A DNA stretch of 64,000 bases from positions 248,001-312,000 of the forward strand of contig CAVTVK010000004.1 of assembly GCA_963738135.1 (NCBI GenBank). Direction: 5' to 3'. A program made the translations under genes and the position numbers. The notes under the pieces are model-generated. The model did not search any database. It saw only the letters and a list, made by a program, of their open reading frames with translations, and was not told the DNA's origin. The stretch comes from Bog-473 sp963738135. Its GTDB lineage: Bacteria > Actinomycetota > Acidimicrobiia > Acidimicrobiales > RAAP-2. Shown one piece after another: positions 9,809 to 18,630 of this stretch (its first letter is position 1; the number at the start of each line of letters is the position of its first letter).

Positions 9809-11167
9809 ATGAGGGGCACCGGACAGCAACGCCTGAGCACGCGCACGGTGGCGCACGCGCATGCACGGGCTCTGCCGGACTACGACCGCGCCGCCCCACC
9901 GGCGATCGCGCATCTCGGATTCGGAGCATTCGCCCGGGCGCATCTCGCGGTCTACGCCGACGAGCTGCTGCGGAGGGGCCGGCCCGCCATGGTCAGGGGC
10001 GTCTCCATCCGGAGTCGTCGGGCGCAGCAGCAACTCGCGCCTCAGGACGGGCTCTTCACGGTGGGCGTACGGGAGCCCGGTATGGATCAGACGCTCCAGG
10101 TAGTCGGTGCGCTGGCCTCCATCGAAACGGGACCGGCCGCCGCGCTCGCGGCGATGACGGCCCCCACGACACAGCTCGTGACGTTGACCATCACCGAGAA
10201 GGGCTACCAGGACACCGGCGTGCCGGCACCGGCACTGATCGCCCGCGCGCTGCAGCAGCGCCGCCACGAAGGGATAGCGCCTCCGGTCTTCGCGTCGCTC
10301 GACAACCTCCTCGACAACGGCGGCATCCTGCGGGCCCGGGTCCTCCATGCGGCCGCCCGGCTCGACTCCGCACTGGTCCCTTGGATCGCCCGCGAGGTGC
10401 GCTTCCCCAGCTCGGTGGTCGACCGGATGGTCCCAGCGCCTACGGGGGCCGACCTGGACGACGTCGCGAACGCTCTGGGCCTCAGGGACGAGGGCGCTGT
10501 CGTGGCAGAGCGGCACCGCACCTGGTTCATCCGTTCGGTGGACGGGCTCGAGTGGTTGGCGGACGTGGGTGTGCAGCTGGTCGACGATGTCGCGCCGTTC
10601 GAGCGTCGCAAGCTCTGGCTCCTCAACGCTCCGCATTCCGCTGCGGCCTACGGCGGTCTGCTGGTCGGCTGCGCCACGATCGCCGATGCCGTGGCGGACC
10701 CGACCGTCTCCCGGTTCGTCCGGGATATGGTCGACGACACGCTCGAGGTAGCCGACTTTCCGGCAACCCTGCACCCGGCGGCGTTCGCCGAGGAGGCATT
10801 GCGACGGTTCGCCAACCCAGCGCTCGGTCACAGGTGCGCGCAGGTGGGCGCCGACGGGTCGAGCAAGCTACCCCAGCGCCTGCTGCCCGTCGTGCACGCC
10901 CGTCGGGAACGAGGACTCGGGACCGACCGGTTCGCCAAGGTGGCCGCGATCTGGATCGCGGCAACTGCCAGGGTGCCAGTCCGGGGTGCCTTGCTTCCCG
11001 GCCTCGAAGACCTGATCGCCGGCGACCTCCGCCCCGCCGTGTCCCGAAGCAGCCTGCTGGAGCTCAGCCGGATGGCGCTCGGTGACAGCGCGTTCGCCAC
11101 CGACGTGGCGTGCATGCTGGGGAGGTTGACAACCGAGGGGCCTTCGATGCTGGGGACAACAGAGTGA
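9809..11167 (+). CDS. uxuB: Mannitol dehydrogenase-family oxidoreductase, probable fructuronate reductase
   Basis: 452 residues. An N-terminal dinucleotide-binding region starts with HLGFGAFARAH; the C-terminal domain has the family signature Lys-x4-Asn-x2-His in RRKLWLLNAPHS (about 271-282). Enzymes of this group reduce fructuronate to mannonate (UxuB), tagaturonate to altronate, or mannitol to fructose. Being next to uronate isomerase and beta-glucuronidase makes fructuronate the likely substrate. GAGGTGAC precedes the ATG. The stop overlaps the GTG of the next gene. Mannonate dehydratase and KDG kinase, needed for the following steps, are not in the window. Confidence 0.85.
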   Translation: MRGTGQQRLSTRTVAHAHARALPDYDRAAPPAIAHLGFGAFARAHLAVYADELLRRGRPAMVRGVSIRSRRAQQQLAPQDGLFTVGVREPGMDQTLQVVGALASIETGPAAALAAMTAPTTQLVTLTITEKGYQDTGVPAPALIARALQQRRHEGIAPPVFASLDNLLDNGGILRARVLHAAARLDSALVPWIAREVRFPSSVVDRMVPAPTGADLDDVANALGLRDEGAVVAERHRTWFIRSVDGLEWLADVGVQLVDDVAPFERRKLWLLNAPHSAAAYGGLLVGCATIADAVADPTVSRFVRDMVDDTLEVADFPATLHPAAFAEEALRRFANPALGHRCAQVGADGSSKLPQRLLPVVHARRERGLGTDRFAKVAAIWIAATARVPVRGALLPGLEDLIAGDLRPAVSRSSLLELSRMALGDSAFATDVACMLGRLTTEGPSMLGTTE

Positions 11168-12387
11168 CCGTGTCGCTGGGAGGTTCAGGGCACGTCCTCG
11201 ACCCGGAGGAGGTGACGTCGTTCGTGCGCGCGCAGATAGCCGGGCTGGACCTCGCCGGACGCTCGTTGTGCACGGTCATCCCCGACGGCACGCGGAAGTG
11301 CCCGCTCCCACTCCTCCTGCAGGCCATTGAGGAAGGAGTCGGCGATCGGGCTCGTTCCTCCACCGCGGTGGTCGCCCTCGGCACGCACGCGCCGATGTCC
11401 GACGTGGCTATGAGCGCCCTCGTGGGACAGACGTCCATGCGCGTCGTGAACCACGCCTGGTGGGACGACGACACCTACACCCACGTCGGAAGCCTGTCGG
11501 CGGAGCTCGTCACGGATCTCTCCGAGGGTCGGCTGCACAATGCCATCGACGTACGCATCAACCGACTTGTCGTCGAGAGCGACGTGACGCTGCTTGTGGG
11601 CCCTGTGCTTCCCCACGAGGTCATCGGCTTCTCGGGAGGGAACAAGTACCTCTTCCCCGGCCTGTCCGGCCAGGAGATGATCGACGTCACGCACTGGCTC
11701 GGCGCGCTCATCACGAGCAGCTCCATCATCGGCACTCGTGGAATCACGCCGGTGCGGGCATTGGTGGATGCGGCGGCGGAACTCGTCGGCGGTGAGCGCC
11801 ATGCACTGTGCGTGGTCGTGGACCGCGAGAGCGGCGGCCTGGAGTCACTGTCGTTCGGTGAGCCGGATTCCGCCTGGGCTGCCGCGGCTGCCGTGGCGGC
11901 CGAATCACACGTGGAGTACCTCGACCACCCGGTGCAGCGGGTGCTCTCGATCGTCCCGAACCGCTACCCCGACCTGTGGACGGGGGCCAAGGGCTTCTAC
12001 AAGGTGGAGCCCGTGGTCGCCGATGGCGGCGAGGCGGTCCTGTACGCGCCGCACATCACCGAGATTGCCGCCATGCACCCCCGGCTGGTGGAAATCGGGT
12101 ATCACTGCCGCGACTTCTTCCTGGCCCAATGGGACCGCTACTGCGACGTGCCGCTGGGCGAGCTGGCGCACTCCACGCATCTGTTCGGAGCCGGGACCTA
12201 CGATCCGGCGGCAGGCGAGAGGCAGCGCGTCCGGGTCACTCTGGCCACTGGCATTCCCGAGGGCGTCGTGCGACGGGCCAACCTCAGCTACCTCGCACCT
12301 GAGGACGTCGATCCGGGCGCCTGGGCCACCGACCCCGGGACGCTCGTCGTCCCGGACGCCGGCGAGGTGCTCTACCGGCTCCGGTAG
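11164..12387 (+). CDS. LarA-family nickel-dependent racemase/epimerase
   Basis: 407 residues from a GTG overlapping the uxuB stop by four bases. LarA is lactate racemase, which uses a nickel-pincer nucleotide bound to a lysine. The key residues are visible: DGTRKCP (about 41-47), His75 in GTHAPM, His151 and Lys161 in the HEVIGFSGGNKYLFPG segment (equivalents of LarA His174 and Lys184), and His177 in VTHWLG. LarA homologues racemise or epimerise diverse 2-hydroxy acids. Its place in a uronate operon points to a sugar acid such as mannonate or gluconate, which is inference. LarB, LarC and LarE, which make the cofactor, are not in the window. Confidence 0.85.
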   Translation: MTVSLGGSGHVLDPEEVTSFVRAQIAGLDLAGRSLCTVIPDGTRKCPLPLLLQAIEEGVGDRARSSTAVVALGTHAPMSDVAMSALVGQTSMRVVNHAWWDDDTYTHVGSLSAELVTDLSEGRLHNAIDVRINRLVVESDVTLLVGPVLPHEVIGFSGGNKYLFPGLSGQEMIDVTHWLGALITSSSIIGTRGITPVRALVDAAAELVGGERHALCVVVDRESGGLESLSFGEPDSAWAAAAAVAAESHVEYLDHPVQRVLSIVPNRYPDLWTGAKGFYKVEPVVADGGEAVLYAPHITEIAAMHPRLVEIGYHCRDFFLAQWDRYCDVPLGELAHSTHLFGAGTYDPAAGERQRVRVTLATGIPEGVVRRANLSYLAPEDVDPGAWATDPGTLVVPDAGEVLYRLR

Positions 12388-12403
12388 CGAGCCGAACCGA
12401 AGG

Positions 12404-13375
12404 TCATTCGCCGGGATAGACCACACCCAGCTCGCCCCGGATGGCGTCGAGTGTCGTGGCCAGTGCGATGGACTCGTCCAGTGGGACGACGGTGCTCTCG
12501 GTGCGCCCTGCCGCGAGGCACCGGTGCACTTCGTCGATCTCGAACCGGAGCCCGTTCCCCTCGTACGAGGCGTCGATGTGCTCGACGCCGGCGGTGCTCG
12601 AGACCGTGAGCGAGTGGGGACAGTGCATCATGGCCGGGAGGTCGATGGCGCCCTCGGTCCCGGCGATCCGGGCGGTACACGTCATGCCCACCCGCAAGGC
12701 CGCCTTGATCACACCCAGCCGATCCTCCCCGTGATGCAGCAGCGCGGTGACGACCTCGTCGACGCCGGTCTCTCCCACGACTCCGTCGGCCACGACGCGC
12801 TCGATCGGGCCCAGCACGAGGGTGCACAGCTGAATGGGGTAGATCCCGAGGTCCAGCAGGGCACCGCCGCCGAGAGAGGGAGCGAAGTGCCGATGGTCCG
12901 GATCCACCGGACGACGGAATCCAAAATCGGCCTCCACGAGGAGCGGCGCCCCGATGCGACCCTCGCCGAGAATCTCGACGAGGAACCGGTAGGCCGGGAG
13001 GAACCGACTCCAGATCGCCTCCATGAGGAACAGCCCCCGGCTTCTTGCTTCATCCGCCATGCGCGCGGCCTGGCGGGCGTTGAGGGCCAACGGCTTCTCG
13101 CACAAGACGTGCTTTCCGGCTTGCAGGAGGCCGATCGTGTCGACTTCATGGCGCGAGTGGGGCGTTGCCACGTACACCACGTCGATGTCCGGATCGGTGG
13201 CGAGCGCGGCGTAGTCCCCGTAGCGGGTGGGGATGTCGAACCGGTCGCCGAAGGCCTCGGCCCGCTCGGCCGACCGTGAGGCCACGGCCGTGATGCGGCC
13301 CCCGTCGGCCCATTGCATTGCTTCGGCAAATCCCGTGGCGATGATGCCCGGGCCGATGACGCCCCAGCGGGTCAC
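12404..13375 (-). CDS. Gfo/Idh/MocA-family NAD(P)-dependent oxidoreductase
   Basis: 323 residues. An N-terminal Rossmann domain has WGVIGPGIIATGF and the nucleotide-site EKPLALN (lysine conserved in the family). The C-terminal domain has GGGALLDLGIYPI, with the conserved aspartate and tyrosine. I chose GTG 13375 because the frame open to 13504 would put the operator at 13471-13484 inside the gene. Family members oxidise sugars, sugar acids or inositol; divergence from xylA suggests a xylose or arabinose-related dehydrogenase, but the substrate is not readable. It is tail-to-tail with the LarA-like gene. Confidence 0.85.
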   Translation of the reverse strand: MTRWGVIGPGIIATGFAEAMQWADGGRITAVASRSAERAEAFGDRFDIPTRYGDYAALATDPDIDVVYVATPHSRHEVDTIGLLQAGKHVLCEKPLALNARQAARMADEARSRGLFLMEAIWSRFLPAYRFLVEILGEGRIGAPLLVEADFGFRRPVDPDHRHFAPSLGGGALLDLGIYPIQLCTLVLGPIERVVADGVVGETGVDEVVTALLHHGEDRLGVIKAALRVGMTCTARIAGTEGAIDLPAMMHCPHSLTVSSTAGVEHIDASYEGNGLRFEIDEVHRCLAAGRTESTVVPLDESIALATTLDAIRGELGVVYPGE

Positions 13376-13470
13376 TGCAGGGACCTGGCTTCCGAGGCTT
13401 CCTCCCACCGGGAGCAGCAGGCGCCGCGACGAGACATGGGGTCCCTTCCGTTCCGGGAGACTGGGTCCGC

Positions 13471-13484
13471 TGATAACGCTATCA
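13471..13484. promoter_or_regulatory. CG-centred LacI-type operator TGATAACGCTATCA
   Basis: A near-perfect palindrome with the central CG typical of LacI-family sites. It lies between the divergent oxidoreductase and xylose isomerase genes, overlapping a TATCAT hexamer pointing toward xylA. Similar sites lie at 24112 and 33018. The LacI gene at 17596, last in the xyl operon, is the likely partner. Confidence 0.6.
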
Positions 13485-13554
13485 TCGGTGTCTGCCTGGG
13501 ACAACGTTGGGGCGTCAATGCGGGAAGCCCGGGCGTCGCCACGACAGGAGGACC

Positions 13555-14712
13555 ATGACCGATCCCTTCACACCGCGACCGGAAGACCACTTCACTTTCG
13601 GGCTCTGGACCGTGGGGAACCCGGGCCGTGACCCCTTCGGCACCGAGGTGCGCGCGCCGCTCGACCCGGTCGACACCGTGCAGCGGCTCGCCGATCTCGG
13701 CGCCTACGGCGTGAGCTTCCACGACAACGACCTCATCCCCTACGGCTCCTCGGCCAACGAGCGCGACCATATCCTCAAGCGATTTCGGCGCGCCCTCGAC
13801 ACAACCGGCATGCACGTGCCCATGGTCACGACGAACCTCTTCTGGCGGCCGGTCTTCAAGGAGGGCGCGTTCACGGCCAACGATCCTCAAGTGCGCAGAC
13901 TTTCGGTCAAGAAGGCCTGCGAGGCGGCCGAACTCGGGACCGAGCTCGGCGCGGAGACATTCGTCCTCTGGGGCGGTCGCGAGGGGATGGAGGCGGAAGC
14001 CGCCAAGGACGTCCGATTGGCCTTGGACCGTTACAAGGAGGCGATCGACCTCGTCTGCGAGCACATCGAGTCCCGAGACCTTCGACTGCGCATTGCGCTG
14101 GAGCCCAAGCCGAACGAACCCCGCGGTGACATCCTCCTCCCGACCGTCGGACACGCACTGGCCTTCATCGGGAGGCTCGAACGACCCGAGATGGTCGGGC
14201 TCAACCCGGAGTTCGCTCACGAGACGATGAGCGGGCTCTCGTTCTCGCAGGCCGTGGCCCAGGCCCTCTGGCAGGGCAAGCTCTTCCACATCGACCTCAA
14301 CGCGCAACGGATCGGCAAGTTCGACCAGGACTTCCGCTTCGGCTCCGAGGGTATCCGCGACGCCTTCTACGTGGTCAAGCTCCTGGAGGAGTCCGAGTGG
14401 GACGGCATGCGACATTTCGACGCGCATCCATACCGCACAGAGGACGCCGACGGTGTGTGGGACTTCGCCCGCGGCTGCATGCGGACGTACCTCGTGTTGG
14501 CCGACAAGGCGCGACGCTTCCACGAGGACCTCGAGATTCAGGACGCCCTCCGCGTGGCCAAGGTGGCGGAGCTCGGGGTGCCGACTGCCCCGGCCGGCGG
14601 GCTCGACGCACTTCTGGCCGCGACCTACGACGAGGAGGCGCTGGCGGCGCAGGGGTACGGTCACGAACGACTGGACCAACTCGTCACGGAGTTGCTGCTC
14701 GGGGTCCGCTAG
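13555..14712 (+). CDS. xylA: Xylose isomerase
   Basis: 385 residues, the size of Streptomyces-type xylose isomerases, which convert D-xylose to D-xylulose. The catalytic histidine sits in SFHDNDLIPYG, the metal ligand glutamate in ALEPKPNEPRGD, and the further metal aspartates in HIDLNAQ and DFRFGSEG. AGGAGG stands five to ten bases before ATG 13555, which fixes the start although the frame is open upstream. First gene of a tightly packed operon with xylulokinase, GH43 xylosidase and a LacI regulator. Confidence 0.97.
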   Translation: MTDPFTPRPEDHFTFGLWTVGNPGRDPFGTEVRAPLDPVDTVQRLADLGAYGVSFHDNDLIPYGSSANERDHILKRFRRALDTTGMHVPMVTTNLFWRPVFKEGAFTANDPQVRRLSVKKACEAAELGTELGAETFVLWGGREGMEAEAAKDVRLALDRYKEAIDLVCEHIESRDLRLRIALEPKPNEPRGDILLPTVGHALAFIGRLERPEMVGLNPEFAHETMSGLSFSQAVAQALWQGKLFHIDLNAQRIGKFDQDFRFGSEGIRDAFYVVKLLEESEWDGMRHFDAHPYRTEDADGVWDFARGCMRTYLVLADKARRFHEDLEIQDALRVAKVAELGVPTAPAGGLDALLAATYDEEALAAQGYGHERLDQLVTELLLGVR

Positions 14713-16133
14713 TGGCCTTCGTGGTCGGGGTGGACTCGTCCACGTCCGCCTGCAAGGTGCAGGTCCGCGACGCCGACAGTGGCGCGATCGTGGCGTCGGG
14801 TCGTGCCACCCATGCGCCCACCTCTCCGCCGCGTAGCGAGCAGCATCCCTCCATGTGGGCGGCCGCGTTCGATGCGGCCTGCGCCCAGGCCGGCGTGGGC
14901 GCGTCGTACACACCCTCCGCTATTGCGATCGCCGCACAGCAGCACGGGCTCGTTGTCCTCGGTGACGACGGCGAGGCCCTGCGTCCCGCCAAGCTCTGGA
15001 ACGACACCGAGTCCTCCGTGGACACCGACCAGCTGCTGACTGCACTGCAGGGTGGCGGGGCGGAGTGGGCGGCCGCGTGCGGGAGCGTCCCCGTCCCGAG
15101 CTTCACGATCACCAAGTTGCACTGGCTGCACCGCTGCGAGCCGGAGACCTTCCGGCGGGTGGCCTCCATCCTGCTCCCACACGACTGGCTGACCTTCCGG
15201 CTCACGGGCCGTCGGACCACCGACCGGGGTGACGCGTCGGGGACGGGGTACTGGTCGCCCCGTGAGGAGCGCTACCGGATGGACCTTCTCCAACTCGTGA
15301 GCGAAGACGTCGACTGGGACGCGGCCCTCCCCGAAGTCCTGGCGCCGGATGCCCTGGCTGGGGAGTGGGCGGACACGGGCATTTCGGTGGCTCCCGGGAC
15401 GGGCGACAACATGGCCGCCGCACTCGGTCTGGGCCTTCGGCCCGGCGACCTCGCCCTCAGCCTCGGGACGAGCGGCACGGCATGCACGGTCTCGGACGAG
15501 GCATCGGCCGATCCCACGGGAACGGTGGCGGGCTTCGCTGACGCCACCGGCCGCTACCTCCCCCTGGTCTGCACCATGAACGCCACCAAGGTCACCGACA
15601 CGGTGACGCGGTTGCTCGGCATCGACCATGCGCGGTTCGACGAGCTCGCGCTCGCGGCGCCCGCTGGAGCAGGCGGCCTGGTGCTCGTCCCCTATCTCGA
15701 CGGTGAGCGGACGCCGAACCGGCCGGACGCCGCGGGCATGCTGACCGGCTTGCGCACCGATGTGACCCCGGCGCAGTTCGCCCGCGCCGCCGTCGAAGGC
15801 GTGGTCTGCAACCTCCTCGCCGGTGCGGACACACTCAGGCCGGAGACGGAGCAGGGAACCTTGTTCCTCGTCGGAGGTGCCGCCCGCAGCGCGGCGTACC
15901 GGCGGGTCGTAGCCGACCTCACCGGGCGTGCCGTCCACGTTCCCGCCGACGACGACCTCGTTGCCGGTGGCGCCGCGGTCCAGGCCGCCGCGCTCTTCCA
16001 CGGGAGCGACTTCGCCGAGGTTGTACAGGCGTGGGGGCTGAGTCGCGGCGAGACGATCGAACCCGAAGCCGGCGTGGACCGGACGGCGATCCGTGAGGCC
16101 TATGCCGACGCCGTCGCCAGAGCCGCTCCGTGA
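14712..16133 (+). CDS. xylB: Xylulokinase
   Basis: 473 residues of the FGGY kinase family, phosphorylating D-xylulose for entry into the pentose phosphate pathway. The N-terminus has the phosphate loop VVGVDSSTSACKV, the substrate region QQHGLV and KLWNDTES, and the C-terminal domain has SLGTSGTACTV and VGGAARSAAYR. The GTG start at 14712 shares one base with the xylA stop (TAGTG), an unusually tight coupling, and no upstream start in this frame fits the family. It overlaps the following GH43 gene by four bases. Confidence 0.95.
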   Translation: MAFVVGVDSSTSACKVQVRDADSGAIVASGRATHAPTSPPRSEQHPSMWAAAFDAACAQAGVGASYTPSAIAIAAQQHGLVVLGDDGEALRPAKLWNDTESSVDTDQLLTALQGGGAEWAAACGSVPVPSFTITKLHWLHRCEPETFRRVASILLPHDWLTFRLTGRRTTDRGDASGTGYWSPREERYRMDLLQLVSEDVDWDAALPEVLAPDALAGEWADTGISVAPGTGDNMAAALGLGLRPGDLALSLGTSGTACTVSDEASADPTGTVAGFADATGRYLPLVCTMNATKVTDTVTRLLGIDHARFDELALAAPAGAGGLVLVPYLDGERTPNRPDAAGMLTGLRTDVTPAQFARAAVEGVVCNLLAGADTLRPETEQGTLFLVGGAARSAAYRRVVADLTGRAVHVPADDDLVAGGAAVQAAALFHGSDFAEVVQAWGLSRGETIEPEAGVDRTAIREAYADAVARAAP

Positions 16134-17599
16134 CGTACCGAAATCCTGTCATCCCGGGTTTCCACCCGGACCCCAGCGTGTGCCGGGTCGGTAACGAGTA
16201 CTTCCTGGTGACGTCTTCGTTCATCTATTCCCCCGGCGTCCCGATCTTCCGATCGTCGAACCTGGTGGACTGGACGCTGATCGGCAATGTGCTCGATCGC
16301 CCGTCCCAACTCGACCTGACGGCGACCCATGACTGGTCGTCGCTCGGGATCTACGCCCCGACCATTCGCCACCGCGACGGACGGTTCTTCATGATCACGA
16401 CAAACGTCGGCTCCACCGGCGCGAAGACGTTCCTCGTGACGAGCGAGGACCCCGTCGGGTCTTGGTCGGATCCAGTTGCCGTGCCTCTTCCGGGCATCGA
16501 CCCCGACCTCGCCTGGGACGCCGACGGGAACTGCTGGGTGCACTTCTCGGGCCTGGGTGGCATCGCCCGCTCCCCCATCGACACCGAAACGGGTGCGCTC
16601 CTGAAGGGGCCCGACCTCACGTGGTCGGGCACGGGACTGCAATATCCCGAGGCACCGCACCTCTACGAGCGTGACGGCACGTGGTACTTGCTCATCGCCG
16701 AAGGAGGGACGCACGGCGGGCACTGCGTGTCGATCGCCCGCGGGCCCTCGCCCCTCGGGCCCTGGCAGGGAGCGCCAGCCAACCCCATCCTCACGCACCG
16801 CAGCACCGATTCACCGATTCAGAACACCGGGCACGCCGACCTCGTCGAGGCCCCCGACGGGTCGTGGTGGATGGTTCTGCTCGGCGTGCGTCCCAGGGGA
16901 ATCGGCCCCGGCTTTCACACCATCGGTCGCGAGACCTTCCTGGTCCCCGTGCGGTGGGAAGACGGCTGGCCCGTGCCGGGCGACCCCGCGTTGGAGATGA
17001 CCGCGGACACGGAACCGAGCGACGATCTCTCGGTGCCCGGAAGGGAGGACTTCGACGGGCCCGACCTGGGGCATCACTGGGTGGGCATCCGCCGGCCCCC
17101 CGGCGCAGTGAGCTCGCTGACGACGCGCCCGGGCTGGCTCGTCCTCCGCGGCGGCAAGGCGAGCCTGAACGCGCCGGAGCCGGCCTTCGTGGGCCGTCGC
17201 CAGCAACACCACCATTGCCGGATCAGCGCATGCGTCGAGACGGGTCCGTCCGGAGAGGCCGGCCTGACCGTCTGGCTCGACGGCTCCGCGCACTACGACG
17301 TGGCCCTCGTTGGCGAGTACGTGGTGGCGCGGGCCTGCGCGGGGCCCAACAACACCGTCGTCGGAACTGCTCCCCGTCCGGCCGGTCCCGTCGTCCTGTT
17401 CGTGGAGACGGGTCCGGACGTGCACGGGCCGGACGCGGTGTCTCTCGGCTTCGACGACGGCACCGCCCAAACGCTCGCCCGGCTGGACGGCCGCTACCTC
17501 TCTTCCGAGGTGACCGGTGGTTTCCTCGGCCGCATGATCGGGATGTACGCCGTCGGCGGGCAGGCCGCCTTCGACTGGTTCGACTACGCGGACGCATGA
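16130..17599 (+). CDS. GH43 beta-xylosidase / alpha-L-arabinofuranosidase
   Basis: 489 residues: a five-bladed beta-propeller catalytic domain (to about 300) and a C-terminal beta-sandwich domain common in GH43 xylosidases. The inverting catalytic residues are Asp14 (FHPDPS), Asp126 (GIDPDLAWD) and Glu174 (QYPEAPH). No signal peptide, so it probably hydrolyses imported xylo- or arabinoxylo-oligosaccharides in the cytoplasm. GTG start overlapping the xylB stop; ends overlapping the LacI start. Xylosidase versus arabinofuranosidase activity cannot be told apart here; many members do both. Confidence 0.9.
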   Translation: MTYRNPVIPGFHPDPSVCRVGNEYFLVTSSFIYSPGVPIFRSSNLVDWTLIGNVLDRPSQLDLTATHDWSSLGIYAPTIRHRDGRFFMITTNVGSTGAKTFLVTSEDPVGSWSDPVAVPLPGIDPDLAWDADGNCWVHFSGLGGIARSPIDTETGALLKGPDLTWSGTGLQYPEAPHLYERDGTWYLLIAEGGTHGGHCVSIARGPSPLGPWQGAPANPILTHRSTDSPIQNTGHADLVEAPDGSWWMVLLGVRPRGIGPGFHTIGRETFLVPVRWEDGWPVPGDPALEMTADTEPSDDLSVPGREDFDGPDLGHHWVGIRRPPGAVSSLTTRPGWLVLRGGKASLNAPEPAFVGRRQQHHHCRISACVETGPSGEAGLTVWLDGSAHYDVALVGEYVVARACAGPNNTVVGTAPRPAGPVVLFVETGPDVHGPDAVSLGFDDGTAQTLARLDGRYLSSEVTGGFLGRMIGMYAVGGQAAFDWFDYADA

Positions 17600-18606
17600 C
17601 GGGCGACGCACCTCTCCGCCGCGCCGTCATGGCCGACGTCGCCGCGCACGCCGGCGTGTCCGTCATGACTGTATCCCGGGTCCTGAACGGGTTCGCCGGC
17701 GTCACCGACGAGACGCGGCTCCGGGTCGAGCAAGCGGTGCGCGAGCTCGGGTACCAGGCCAACACGGCGGCGCGGGTGTTGGCCGGCGGGCGATCGCGGA
17801 CCCTGGGGGTCATGGCCGTCGAAACCGAGCAGTTCGGCCCCTCGCACATGCTCTTCGGCATTGAGGCGGCGGCGCGGGAGGCGGGCCACGTCCTCAGCTT
17901 CGTGACACTCAACCGAAGCGGGAACGACATGGCTTCCACGCTCGACCGGCTGCGGGCTTCCCACGTGCAGGGCGTGATCGTCGTCGCGCCCGTTCGGCGC
18001 ATCGTCGAGGCCGTGACCCGGCTCGACGGCGACATGCCCCTTGTCGTCGTCGGCGGCGACCCCGCCATCGGCGCGCCGACCGTGACGATCGACCAGTGCG
18101 ACGGCGCCCGCATCGCCACGCGGCACCTCCTCGACCTCGGGCACCGCACGGTGCATCACGTCGCCGGCCCCCAGACCTGGATCGACGCCACCGCCCGGAC
18201 GCGGGGCTGGTCCGATGCCCTACGGGCGTACCCTGCTCCCCTCGGTCGCTCCGTGGCCGGGGACTGGAGCGCCCGACGGGGCTACGACGCGGGTGTACGC
18301 CTGGCCCGTGATGCCGACGTGACCGCCGTCTTCGCCGCCAACGACCAGACGGCGCTCGGGGTGATTCGGGGCCTGCACGACGCCGGTCGCCGCGTGCCCG
18401 ACGACGTGAGCGTGGTGGGATTCGATGACACACCGGAGTCGGGCTACTTCCTGCCGCCGCTCACGACGATCCGCCAGGACTTCGGCGAGGTCGGTCGGCG
18501 CAGCGTCGAGCTCCTGCTCTCGCTCGCTGATGGCGAATCGGTGGTTCGCCACGTCGTGGTCCCGGCGGCGCTCGTCGAACGCGCCAGCACCGCACGGTCG
18601 GCCTGA
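17596..18606 (+). CDS. LacI-family transcriptional regulator
   Basis: 336 residues. The helix-turn-helix reads MADVAAHAGVSVMTVSRVLNG, followed by a hinge and a sugar-binding domain with AANDQTALGVIRGL and VSVVGFDDTPESGYF. It is the last gene of the xylA-xylB-GH43 operon (ATGA overlap), so it probably regulates that operon, likely through the operator at 13471-13484. The related site at 24112 before the galactose genes may be bound by the same protein or by a regulator outside the window. Confidence 0.9.
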   Translation: MTGDAPLRRAVMADVAAHAGVSVMTVSRVLNGFAGVTDETRLRVEQAVRELGYQANTAARVLAGGRSRTLGVMAVETEQFGPSHMLFGIEAAAREAGHVLSFVTLNRSGNDMASTLDRLRASHVQGVIVVAPVRRIVEAVTRLDGDMPLVVVGGDPAIGAPTVTIDQCDGARIATRHLLDLGHRTVHHVAGPQTWIDATARTRGWSDALRAYPAPLGRSVAGDWSARRGYDAGVRLARDADVTAVFAANDQTALGVIRGLHDAGRRVPDDVSVVGFDDTPESGYFLPPLTTIRQDFGEVGRRSVELLLSLADGESVVRHVVVPAALVERASTARSA

Positions 18607-18630
18607 GCGATCAGACACCGGGTCGGGCCT

